From positions 1 to 39,693 of the forward strand of contig JAFGNZ010000097.1 in assembly GCA_016926755.1 (NCBI GenBank): DNA of 39,693 bases, given 5' to 3'. The notes beneath the pieces were generated by a model. The model searched no databases. It worked only from the letters and a program-made list of their open reading frames with translations, and was not told the origin of the DNA. Within the stretch, counting starts at the first letter, position 1; the number at the start of each line of letters is the position of its first letter. Both the position numbers and the translations under genes were made by a program. This DNA comes from Myxococcaceae bacterium (GTDB taxonomy: Bacteria; Myxococcota; Myxococcia; Myxococcales; Myxococcaceae). This document shows, piece by piece, positions 6,903-17,304 of this stretch.

Positions 6903-7172
6903 GGGCGATGAGTTACTCAAGCCGCGGCGGGAGTTCAACAGGCCTTGAGGCCATGTCCGCATGTCCCTCGCCCCGGTACGTCCCGGAGGGGGTCGAGCCC
7001 TTCTCGCTGCGCGGGCTCCAAGAAGTGCGCGCCTGAGCCCGGCTCCTCCCAGGCGCCGGTGACTCAGCAGGTCCTTGCCTGGCGCCGAAGCGCGGTCTGT
7101 ACTGATCATGAAAACCTGAGCGGATCCGAGCGAACTTCGAGCGCGGCGCGGTCTGCCCTCCCTGGGGGTGTC

Positions 7173-9611
7173 ATGATCTCACTGAAGACGCGGCAAGCGG
7201 CGCTCATTGGCGCGCTGGCCCTGGCAGGTTCGGCGCTGGCGCAACCCACGGCTGCGCCTCAGCCCAGGCGGGAGATACGCCCCGCCGCCGTGCGGACCGC
7301 GGCGCCGGCCACGAATCGGCCCGTCAGCCCGCCCGCGCGCATCACGGGCGGCTATGTGCTCACCCATGAGCACCCGACCTACGGCATGGCCTTTGGCGGC
7401 AATTACGCCTTCGCGGGCGCGCCGGGCAATTACCGCAACGGCATCATGGAGAAGGGCTACACCGCCGCGTGCGGGGGCTGCAAGCCGGGCAGCGCCTGCG
7501 ACCATGGCGAGTTCAAGGGCAACCTCGTGGCCGCGACCGGGGACATGGGCTTCGACATGGGAGACCATCCCAGTCACAAGGGCCCCCTCCACGACAGCAA
7601 CTCGCACCTCCGCTACAGCACGGAGTGGGTCAAGGAGGCGTTTGATCCGCCGGAGGCCGAGCTCAAGGACTCGCGGATGAAAGTCATGGTCGCCTTCGCC
7701 GTCGAGAACGAGGCGATGTGCGAGCAGCTCTATTACGCCAACAAGGGCAACGGCGGACCGGGTGGGGACGGCTATCCCTGCTCGAAGGGCGACAGCCTCG
7801 AATCGCTGGAGCGCCAGATCAACGCGCTCAAGGCCTGGGCGAAGGAGAACAGCTCCTGGATGGAGATCGCGTATTCGGCCTCGGACGCGCGCCGGATCGT
7901 GAACGCCAACAAGCTGGCGATCATCCTCGGCATCGAGTCCGAATACTCCTTCGGCGCGGAGGATCGCACCTTCGATCCCGCCGCTCGCCTCAACCGCTAC
8001 TACGACATGGGCGTGCGCACCTTCTACCTCGCCCACAAGATGAACAGCCGCCTGGCGGGCGCCGACATCTACTACCCGGATGACACCGACGCGGGCAGAG
8101 TCATTCGCGCCACGCAGGCGATCGCGGGGTGCTTCTACTATGACGACAACGTCGGCCCGTTCCCGCTCAAGAACGAGCAAGGCCACAACTTCTGCGACAA
8201 CAACTGCGGCGACAATCACTTCAAGGGCAACAAGCTCCTGGGGTTGAGCGACCGCTGCGTGAGCAAGTTCAGCGAGATCTCCGAAGCCAACATGGGCGAC
8301 TATGTCAAGCTGCGGGGCGGCGGCACGTTCAATGGCTTCCGCATCTATCCGCTCCCGCCGGGCTTCAAGGGCCCCTCCGGCAGCCGCAAGGAGAATGGGA
8401 TCGAGCGCAACAACCTGGGCCTGTCGCATGACGGCGAGCGCGTGGTCCGCGAGGCCATGATCAAGGGCATGATCGTCAACATCGATCACGTCTCCAGCAA
8501 CACGCGCAAGGCCATCCATGCGCTGGCCACGAAGGACTTCGGCGGCTATCCGCTCAATGCGCTCCACAACAACCCCAACGCGCTGCTGGTCGGCAGCGCG
8601 GGCCGATTGGCCACGCCGTCTCCTCATGAATATGACTTCGACGACAACGAGCTGGGCTTCGTTCGCGACACCGGCGGCTTCTTCGGCGTGCGCGTCGGCC
8701 CGTTCGACTCCAAGGACTATCCCCCATCGGGAGTCACCGCGGATTGCTCGAAGACCAGCACGGAGTCGGCCAAGTTCATCGCGTATCTCATGGATAAGGG
8801 GCTGAATGTCGGCTACGGGCTCGACTTCGCCACGATCACCCAGGGCGTGTATTCGCGCTCGTACAGAAACTGCGGCCGTGAGCTCGGGCCCGATCGGCTG
8901 CACACGTTCGGCTCCGAGATGACCGAGGGCCTCTCCCATGTCGGGATGATGAAGCATTGGCACAAGGAGCTCGAGACGGTCGGGCTGAAGAGCTCCTATC
9001 TCAACAAGCTCAAGAATGACGGCGCGGAAGCCTTCATCGCCATGTGGGAGAGGTCAGAGGCCAAATCGACGGTGGGCAAGCAGATCCCGCGGCAGATCTT
9101 CGACAACGCGTCTGGCGGGGGCAAGACGTGCGCCGAGGACTCCGATTGCGCGGACAGCGAGTTCTGCACCGCCGGCATTCCCGACTTCAAGGAGAACGTC
9201 TGCAAGGCCAAGAAGAGCAAGGGCGGGACCTGCACCACCCAGCGGCAATGCGCGAGCGATCGCTGCTCCGCTGGGTTCTGCGCGGAGGCGGATGAGTGCC
9301 GGTCGGAGGCGGATTGCACGAGCAGCCAGTACTGCGGCGATCCGATCGCCGGCAAGCGCACCTGCAAGGAGCTCAAGGCGCATGGCCAGGCTTGCACGAA
9401 TGCCACGCAATGTTCCACGGGGCGGTGCTCCTGGGGCTTCTGCGCGAACGTCGACGAGTGCCGGTCGAACGCCGACTGCAAGATCGGGGAGTATTGCGGC
9501 GACCCGATCGCCGGCAAGACCCGGTGCAAGGACCTGCTTCCCAAGGGCCATGCCTGCACCAAGGGAGCGCAATGCAAGTCAGGGCAGTGCTCGCTCCTGC
9601 GCTGTAAGTGA
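7173..9611 (+). CDS. Secreted M19 (membrane dipeptidase)-like metallohydrolase with Cys-rich C-terminal domain
   Basis: 812 residues. The signal peptide (MISLKTRQAALIGALALAG, cleavage near ALA-Q) is followed by a TIM-barrel hydrolase with M19-like landmarks: THEHP near the start, ILGIESEYSFG (compare GIEGG), RTFYLAHKMNSRLAG, MIVNIDHVSSNT (compare DLSHVS) and YGLDF. The first motif reads HEH rather than the HxD of classical renal dipeptidases. The last ~160 residues hold repeated cysteine modules (DSDCADSEFC, ADECRSEADC, VDECRSNADC) like the Dickkopf N-terminal-type domain often seen on myxobacterial surface proteins. The ATG at 7173 is chosen because it starts the signal peptide and follows GGGGGTG. 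No substrate can be assigned. The 270 bases upstream show no other gene. Confidence 0.78.
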   Translation: MISLKTRQAALIGALALAGSALAQPTAAPQPRREIRPAAVRTAAPATNRPVSPPARITGGYVLTHEHPTYGMAFGGNYAFAGAPGNYRNGIMEKGYTAACGGCKPGSACDHGEFKGNLVAATGDMGFDMGDHPSHKGPLHDSNSHLRYSTEWVKEAFDPPEAELKDSRMKVMVAFAVENEAMCEQLYYANKGNGGPGGDGYPCSKGDSLESLERQINALKAWAKENSSWMEIAYSASDARRIVNANKLAIILGIESEYSFGAEDRTFDPAARLNRYYDMGVRTFYLAHKMNSRLAGADIYYPDDTDAGRVIRATQAIAGCFYYDDNVGPFPLKNEQGHNFCDNNCGDNHFKGNKLLGLSDRCVSKFSEISEANMGDYVKLRGGGTFNGFRIYPLPPGFKGPSGSRKENGIERNNLGLSHDGERVVREAMIKGMIVNIDHVSSNTRKAIHALATKDFGGYPLNALHNNPNALLVGSAGRLATPSPHEYDFDDNELGFVRDTGGFFGVRVGPFDSKDYPPSGVTADCSKTSTESAKFIAYLMDKGLNVGYGLDFATITQGVYSRSYRNCGRELGPDRLHTFGSEMTEGLSHVGMMKHWHKELETVGLKSSYLNKLKNDGAEAFIAMWERSEAKSTVGKQIPRQIFDNASGGGKTCAEDSDCADSEFCTAGIPDFKENVCKAKKSKGGTCTTQRQCASDRCSAGFCAEADECRSEADCTSSQYCGDPIAGKRTCKELKAHGQACTNATQCSTGRCSWGFCANVDECRSNADCKIGEYCGDPIAGKTRCKDLLPKGHACTKGAQCKSGQCSLLRCK

Positions 9612-9620
9612 CGCGTGGAT

Positions 9621-9660
9621 CCACGGGGCTGGAGAACCTGACCGGCTCTCAGCCCTGTGG
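9621..9660. terminator. Stem-loop between convergent genes
   Basis: An 11-bp stem with one mismatch or wobble (ccacggggctg at 9621-9631 against cagccctgtgg at 9650-9660) spans the junction of the convergent genes ending at 9611 and 9649. There is no T-run, so intrinsic termination is uncertain. Confidence 0.35.
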
Positions 9661-10689
9661 CTCCTGGTCCTTCTTCTCCCTCTTCGACCGGGTCTCGGGC
9701 GGCTGGCCGCCGGTGATGCGAGCGTTGACGACCTTGTTCAGGATGTCGAACCAGAATGGCGCGCCCATGGACACGGCGAAGATGGTGAAGAGCAGGCCGG
9801 CGAGCTTCCCCAGCCAGTCCCAGCCCTGAGGAATGCGACGGGGGTCGGGGAGCTCTCCCAGCTTCGCCTCGGGGTCGGTGTTCCAGCCGATGGGCAGGCG
9901 CAGGGTGCTCAGCTGCGCCTGGGCCTGTTGGAGCTGAGCCAGGGCCTTCACTGCGTCCGGTTCCTCCCGGAGCTCCGGCGCGCCGGACCTCACGGTCTGC
10001 TCCGCGGCGGCGACCAGCCCGGCCCTCAGCGCCGAGTCATGCGCGAGGCTCTGGACGATCATCACGCTGTCCGCGTTGGAGATGCCCACCACCAGGGCCG
10101 CGATGAGGAGCACGACGGTCTGCGCGCGCCGCTTGTACCAGCCCGACACGCGCTCCATCGAGTCATCGAACCACTTCTCCACGCGCGCTCGGGCGTCCTC
10201 GAACCGGGTCACCGTCTCGTCGAGCACCGCCTCCAGCTGCTGCCGGATCTCGCTCTCCGCCGGGAGGCTCTCGACGGCGGCGCGCAGCTTCTGCATCCCG
10301 TCCTGCTGCGTCCCGTCCTGCGGCCCCTCCTTCCCCGCCATGCGCCGCAGCAGGTCGAGGAAGGCCTCCGCGAAGAGGTGCTTCGGGATATACGAGGGGG
10401 GCTTCTTGCCGTGCATCACCCCCTGGATGAGGGGATGCGCGTAGAGCGTGCCGGTGACGTCCTGTGCCTGCTTCCCGAGGGAGGCCCCCTTGTCGAACAT
10501 CGCCTTGAGCCGCGGGTTCTGCTGCAGCAGCGCCGCGAGGGACTCGTCCTTCAACAGCGTCTCGACGCCTTCGCGCAGCGTGCGGGCGCGCAGGTTGAGT
10601 AACCAGGCGACGATCTCGCTGAGCGCCGAGCAGATGAGGCTGAAGAGCAGATAGACGAAGATGAGGCCAATCGCGGCTTCGAGCACCAT
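9649..10689 (-). CDS. Membrane protein of unknown function
   Basis: 346 residues from an ATG preceded by GGAGGGGGG. An N-terminal transmembrane helix (AAIGLIFVYLLFSLICSALSE) leads into a charged, helix-rich soluble stretch of about 170 residues. Two further hydrophobic segments follow, near VVLLIAALVVGISNADSV and, close to the C-terminus, LAGLLFTIFAVSMGAPFWFDIL. The tail is short and charged. I recognise no catalytic motif and no named family. It is divergent from the methyltransferase gene at 10834 and convergent with the M19-like gene. The longer open frame upstream of 10689 runs into that divergent gene and was rejected. Confidence 0.8.
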   Translation of the reverse strand: MVLEAAIGLIFVYLLFSLICSALSEIVAWLLNLRARTLREGVETLLKDESLAALLQQNPRLKAMFDKGASLGKQAQDVTGTLYAHPLIQGVMHGKKPPSYIPKHLFAEAFLDLLRRMAGKEGPQDGTQQDGMQKLRAAVESLPAESEIRQQLEAVLDETVTRFEDARARVEKWFDDSMERVSGWYKRRAQTVVLLIAALVVGISNADSVMIVQSLAHDSALRAGLVAAAEQTVRSGAPELREEPDAVKALAQLQQAQAQLSTLRLPIGWNTDPEAKLGELPDPRRIPQGWDWLGKLAGLLFTIFAVSMGAPFWFDILNKVVNARITGGQPPETRSKREKKDQEPQG

Positions 10690-10833
10690 GTGTCCCCCCT
10701 CCTGCTGAGGTGAAGGGAGGATCGTACCGCTGCGGGCCCGCGAACAGAAGGCAGACGGTGATGACCCCCGTGCCGAAGTGGGCGCCTTTTCCGCCATCGC
10801 CCCCGAGACGCGCGCCAGGGTAGGCTTGGCGCC

Positions 10834-11592
10834 ATGGACCCCAACAAGCCCAATATCAGCCGGATCTACGACTATGTCCTCGGCGGCCAGCACAACCTGG
10901 ACGTCGACCGGAACGCCGCCCGGCAGATCCTGCAGATGTTCCCCGCCTACTCGCGCTGGGCGCGCCTCAACCGGGACTTCCTCCAGGCGATGGCGAGGCG
11001 TTGGGCGGCGGAAGAACGAGCCCACGTCCTCGATCTGGGCTCAGGGATGCCCACGCAGGGCCACTTCCATTCGGTCATGCCCTCCGCCCGGGTGCTCTAC
11101 AGCGACAATGATCCCGTCACGGTCGAGTACGCCCGGGAGATCATCGGGAACAACCCGGCGGTCGCCTACCTCCAGGCGGATCTGCGCGATCCGGAGCCGC
11201 TCCTGAGCGCCGCCGAGCGGCACTTCAACGGAGAGCGCAAGGTGGCCATCGGCTGCATCGGGGTCGCCTACCTCATCGACGATGCGAGCCTGGAGCGCAC
11301 GCTGCGCATCTTCCACGACTGGGCCGCGCCCGGCAGCATCCTGGCGCTCTCGCAGACCTTCGTCGGGGAGCTCTCCGAGTCCCTTCAACAGGTACTGGCG
11401 CAATTCAAGCGCAGCGGGGCCGAGTTCTTCCATCGCGACGAGGCTGTGCTCCGCCGCATCGTCGCGCCGTGGGAGGTTCGGGAGCTGGCTCCGCTCGAGT
11501 CCTGGCCCGGTGTCACGAGCCAGATCCCGGCGTCCGAGCGCGGTGACGCCGGCGTGGGCATGTACGGGGTCTGCCTCGTGCGCCCAGGCTGA
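10834..11592 (+). CDS. SAM-dependent methyltransferase, DUF574/Methyltransf_19 type
   Basis: 252 residues. The N-terminal ISRIYDYVLGGQHNLDVDR matches the hallmark of a methyltransferase family that is very abundant in actinomycetes (usually xARxYDYxLGGxxNxxxDR). The SAM-binding motif I is VLDLGSGMPTQGH. The later YSDNDPVTVEYAR and a conserved D/L-rich segment (YLQADLRDPE) also fit. Substrates of this family are largely unknown. The gene is monocistronic, 144 bases from the divergent membrane protein. Its family is characteristic of Actinobacteria, which suggests possible transfer, but its base composition does not stand out from its neighbours by eye. Confidence 0.82.
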   Translation: MDPNKPNISRIYDYVLGGQHNLDVDRNAARQILQMFPAYSRWARLNRDFLQAMARRWAAEERAHVLDLGSGMPTQGHFHSVMPSARVLYSDNDPVTVEYAREIIGNNPAVAYLQADLRDPEPLLSAAERHFNGERKVAIGCIGVAYLIDDASLERTLRIFHDWAAPGSILALSQTFVGELSESLQQVLAQFKRSGAEFFHRDEAVLRRIVAPWEVRELAPLESWPGVTSQIPASERGDAGVGMYGVCLVRPG

Positions 11593-11678
11593 GCCATCCG
11601 CGCCCCGAGTGGGCGAGGTTGTGCTACCCTGCGTGGCGACGCCTGGGCCGGGGCGTTCGATTCTGTCGGGGGGGGGAC

Positions 11679-13037
11679 ATGCGCTCTGCGTGGGTGGGTT
11701 TGTTGGCGCTGCTGTTCACCGCGTGCCAGGGAGCAACACCGGGTGAGCAGTCGCCGGGGGCGGAGGCGGCGCTCGGGCTGACGCCGTTCAACGACGTGAT
11801 CATCAACGAGGGGGGCGAGTTCCAGGTCAAGGTGCTGGTGCTCCACACGGGCGATGAGGCCGTAAAGCTCACCGTGGAGGGGCTGCCCGATTTCGGGACG
11901 TTCTCCGGGGATACGCTGATCTTCAGGCCAGGCCCCGACAGCGCTCGGGAGAGCACGGTGCTGGTGCGCGCCACCGCCGGCACGGCCTCGGACAGCCAGC
12001 AGTTCACCGTGAAGGTGCTGCCGTTCCATCCTGCGCCGCCGCCCTGCAACACAGAGATGGAGGCGGAGGCGCCCCAGCCGGTCGCGGGCGGGCGTCATTG
12101 GAAGCGAGTGAAGAGCAACACCTGCCAGGAGCTGTATGGCGTCTGGGGCAGCTCTGGCACGGACGTGTGGGCGGTGGGGGCCGGGGGCACCATCCTCCAC
12201 TGGGACGGGGAGGAGTGGACGCCCTTCAGCAGCCCTACGGACCGCGACCTGCGCGCCATCTCGGGCAGTGGGCCTGACAACATCTTCGCCGTGGGCGGGC
12301 GGGAGGGAGACCCGCTGCCCACCATCGTCCAGTGGGATGGAACGGTGTGGAAGCCCGCGCGCTGGAGCGAGAGTGCGCGGGAGGATGGGCCGGACTGGGG
12401 CCACACCCGTGGCACACCCCGGGTGCTGCGGGCTGTTCACGTCTGGCCCCAAGGCGCCTACGCCAATGGAATCATGCAAGGAGGCCTGAGAGGTGGCCGC
12501 GTGGAGTGGAACGGCTCGGAGTGGCGGGCCTATGGCTTCTACATGGGCAACATGGTGAACGGCATAGGGGGCTTCGGTGACTATGTCGTGTGGGAGGTCG
12601 GCCCCGGGGGGCAGATCGTGCGCAGAGAAGGTACCGCCTCATGGAACGAGAACACTGGCTCCCCGCGGCCCGTCAACACCACGACGGAGCTGTTCGGAGT
12701 GTGGGCGGCCACCCCGGAGGACGTGTGGACCGTGGGCGAGCAGCCCTTCTTCAGTGACGGCCACGCCACCCTATGGGGAGCCATCGCGCACCGGGATGCC
12801 GTGGGGTGGAGCTCGGAGCAGCGCGCCGACTGGCCCCTCTTCCGCGCGGTGTGGGGCGCCTCGGCCACGGATGTCTGGGCCGTGGGACTGGGCGGCCTCG
12901 CCCACTGGGACGGGGGGGCGTGGACTCCGCTCCTCTCGGAGAAGCTGACCGCCAACGCCATCTGGGGTGCCAGCGCCACGGACGCGTGGATGGTGGGGCC
13001 CGGGGGCCGCGTGCTGCACCTCGAGCTCGCTCCCTGA
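11679..13037 (+). CDS. Lipoprotein with propeller-like 'GVWG-DVWAVG' repeats
   Basis: 452 residues. The lipoprotein signal is short (MRSAWVGLLALLFTAC, lipobox LFTAC), so Cys17 would be lipidated. Residues ~30-120 look like an Ig-like beta domain (FQVKVLVLHTGDEAVKL, STVLVRATAG). The rest carries repeated blade-like units: LYGVWGSSGTDVWAVG, then ILHWDGEEW, LFGVWAATPEDVWTVG, FRAVWGASATDVWAVG and NAIWGASATDAWMVG. Such repeats are common in myxobacterial surface lipoproteins, and a beta-propeller is the likely fold. The ATG at 11679 is preferred over an upstream GTG because it begins the signal peptide and follows a G-rich Shine-Dalgarno region. Function is unknown. Confidence 0.8.
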   Translation: MRSAWVGLLALLFTACQGATPGEQSPGAEAALGLTPFNDVIINEGGEFQVKVLVLHTGDEAVKLTVEGLPDFGTFSGDTLIFRPGPDSARESTVLVRATAGTASDSQQFTVKVLPFHPAPPPCNTEMEAEAPQPVAGGRHWKRVKSNTCQELYGVWGSSGTDVWAVGAGGTILHWDGEEWTPFSSPTDRDLRAISGSGPDNIFAVGGREGDPLPTIVQWDGTVWKPARWSESAREDGPDWGHTRGTPRVLRAVHVWPQGAYANGIMQGGLRGGRVEWNGSEWRAYGFYMGNMVNGIGGFGDYVVWEVGPGGQIVRREGTASWNENTGSPRPVNTTTELFGVWAATPEDVWTVGEQPFFSDGHATLWGAIAHRDAVGWSSEQRADWPLFRAVWGASATDVWAVGLGGLAHWDGGAWTPLLSEKLTANAIWGASATDAWMVGPGGRVLHLELAP

Positions 13038-13074
13038 GCGGCCCATGCACCTGTCCCCGTCGGCGGAGGGTGCT

Positions 13075-13116
13075 GAAAAGACGAAGGGCCCGGAACCTTT
13101 CGATTCCAGGCCCTTC
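13075..13116 (-). terminator. Rho-independent terminator of the tRNA operon
   Basis: A perfect 8-bp stem (gaagggcc 13083-13090 / ggcccttc 13109-13116), extended inward by four more pairs, is followed on the minus strand by CTTTT. It lies just beyond the 3' end of the tRNA-Asp gene, so it should end the minus-strand tRNA transcript. Confidence 0.75.
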
Positions 13117-13119
13117 TAT

Positions 13120-13196
<77 letters not shown>

Positions 13197-13204
13197 ACAA
13201 CACT

Positions 13205-13276
13205 TGGGCGGAACAGGGATTGAACCTGTGACCCTCGCCTTGTAAGGGCGACGCTCTACCGCTGAGCTATCCGCCC
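13205..13276 (-). tRNA. tRNA-Val (anticodon TAC)
   Basis: The minus strand begins GGGCGGATAGCTCAGCGGTA and has the anticodon loop CTTACAA, giving anticodon TAC for valine. The acceptor stem GGGCGGA pairs with TCCGCCC and the T-arm reads ACAGGTTCAATCCCTGT. No 3' CCA is encoded (the next bases read AGT), unlike its neighbour. It is first in the two-tRNA operon. Confidence 0.95.
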
Positions 13277-13306
13277 TGGCGTGACCGCCGCTCGCAACGA
13301 GGCCGG

Positions 13307-13335
13307 CTTGTACCGACCACGTTCGCCACTGTCAA
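13307..13335 (-). promoter_or_regulatory. Sigma-70-type promoter of the tRNA-Val/tRNA-Asp operon
   Basis: On the minus strand a perfect -35 TTGACA (13330-13335) is separated by 17 bases from a -10 TACAAG (13307-13312), about 30 bases before the mature 5' end of tRNA-Val. Spacing and direction fit a strong housekeeping promoter. Confidence 0.75.
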
Positions 13336-13547
13336 GCCTACGTTTGGGCCCGACCGATCATTCCTGGAGCCCATGCCGAGCCTCCCTGGAGCCCGGGCGG
13401 GCAGGGGGCCCCCCGCATCACATTCCGGCCCTTTCGGACCTACATACGTTGACTTCACTACCGGAGAAGTGCAGGAAGTCCGCCTTACGGGCAAGCGCGG
13501 GCCCGCTCGCAGCGCTGCATGCGCTACCGCGCTGGGAGACCGGACCC

Positions 13548-15941
<2,394 letters not shown>

Positions 15942-16127
15942 AGAGGGTGTGATGGGCTCGGGGGCGGCGCCACGCTGCTGCCTCCGAGGCCAGGGGCCGG
16001 GCTCGCTGGAGGTGGCGGGTTCGGCCCTCGTCATTTGCGGGGAGGGCGCGCGCGAGAGGCAGGACATCCGCGCCGAAGTCCGGTATGGGCGGGAGGCGGG
16101 CGCCCGGTGGCGCCGGAGGGCACATCC

Positions 16128-17177
16128 ATGAACGACAGACTCCTGAAGGCGGCGCGTCGCCAGCCCACCGATACCACCCCGGTGTGGCTCATGCGCCAGG
16201 CGGGCCGCTACCTGCCCGAGTACCGCGCCATCCGCGGCAACATCGCGTTCCTCGATCTGTGCAAGCACCCGGATCTGGCCGCCGAGGTGACGGTGCAGCC
16301 CGTCACCCGGCTGGGCGTGGACGCGGCGATCATCTTCTCGGACATCCTCATCCCCGTGGAGGCCATGGGCATCACCCTGGAGCTGGGGGACAAGGGGCCG
16401 CACTTCCCCAACCCCGTGCGCACCGCGGCGGACATCGAGCGGCTCGGGGTGCCGGATCCGGTGCAGGGCACGGGCTTCGTCGCCGAGGCGATCCGCCGCA
16501 CGCGCAAGGCGCTGAATGACTCGGTGCCCGTCATCGGCTTCTCGGGCGCGCCGTTCACTTTGGCGGCCTACATGGTCGAGGGGGGCGGCTCGAAGAGCTA
16601 CATCCTCATCAAGCGCCTGCTCTTCGAGCAGCCGAAGCTGGCGCACACGCTCTTCCAGAAGCTCACGGACACGCTCATCCCCTACCTCAAGATGCAGGTG
16701 GAGGCGGGGGCGCGGATCGTCCAGATCTTCGACTCGTGGGGCGGGGAGCTGTCGCCGTACGACTTCGAGCGCTTCAGCCTCCCGTACCTCACGCGGATGG
16801 TGAAGGAGCTGCAGGCCACGGGCGTGCCGGTCATCCTCTTCGGCACGAGCATGTCCACGCACCTGCCGCTGCTCCAGCGCACGGGGGCGGATGTCATCGG
16901 CCAGGACTGGCGCATCGAGATGGACCAGGCCCGGCGCATCCTCGGGCCGGACGTGGCCGTGCAGGGCAACCTGGATCCGCTCCACCTCTTCCTGCCGCGC
17001 GAGGAGCTGGAGGCGCGCGTGGTGGACATCTTGAAGCGCGCCGGGCCGGTGGGGCACATCTTCAACCTGGGCCACGGCATCCTCCCGCCCACGGACCCGG
17101 AGGCGGCGAAGTTCATGGTGGAGGCCGTGCACCGCCACGGCGCCGCGCTCCGCCAGGGCACCACGCCCCAGAAGTAG
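16128..17177 (+). CDS. hemE: Uroporphyrinogen decarboxylase
   Basis: 349 residues, the usual length. The N-terminal WLMRQAGRYLPEYR is the family signature that carries the substrate-binding Arg residues. FSDILIPVEAMG contains the conserved Asp of the active site. FSGAPFTLAAYMVEG, FDSWGGELSPYDF and the C-terminal FNLGHGILPPTDPE are further hallmarks. The enzyme removes the four acetate carboxyls of uroporphyrinogen III to give coproporphyrinogen III in heme synthesis, in the cytoplasm. The ATG at 16128 follows a GGAGGG Shine-Dalgarno; the open frame continues upstream without family sequence. No other heme gene is adjacent, and it is not connected with the TP-methylase-fold genes at the start of the window. 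Confidence 0.97.
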   Translation: MNDRLLKAARRQPTDTTPVWLMRQAGRYLPEYRAIRGNIAFLDLCKHPDLAAEVTVQPVTRLGVDAAIIFSDILIPVEAMGITLELGDKGPHFPNPVRTAADIERLGVPDPVQGTGFVAEAIRRTRKALNDSVPVIGFSGAPFTLAAYMVEGGGSKSYILIKRLLFEQPKLAHTLFQKLTDTLIPYLKMQVEAGARIVQIFDSWGGELSPYDFERFSLPYLTRMVKELQATGVPVILFGTSMSTHLPLLQRTGADVIGQDWRIEMDQARRILGPDVAVQGNLDPLHLFLPREELEARVVDILKRAGPVGHIFNLGHGILPPTDPEAAKFMVEAVHRHGAALRQGTTPQK

Positions 17178-17243
17178 CGCCTTGAGGCCGGCCCTCCGGC
17201 GGCCCGGCTGGCGTCCGCCGTTTGACTCTCGAATCAATTCCGA

Positions 17244-17295
17244 TTGACGCGGCGCATTAGAGGCCGTTAGAAGCCTCTCACTCGCAGTCAGGAGG
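17244..17295 (+). promoter_or_regulatory. Leader of fadIJ: candidate promoter, inverted repeat and ribosome binding site
   Basis: A possible -35 TTGACG (17244-17249) lies 16 bases before GTTAGA (17266-17271). The latter sits in the loop of a small inverted repeat, agaggc/gcctct (17259-17264 and 17273-17278), which could be an operator. GGAGG at 17291-17295 is 9 bases before the ATG at 17305 and favours that start over a GTG at 17296. The region is less GC-rich than its surroundings. Confidence 0.35.
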
Positions 17296-17304
17296 GTGAG
17301 GCAT

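Noticed and set aside
9649-11025. Longer form of the minus-strand membrane protein starting near 11025.
   Set aside because: The extra N-terminal part overlaps the divergent methyltransferase gene and is Arg/Pro/Gly-rich; the ATG at 10689 has a strong Shine-Dalgarno and begins a membrane helix.
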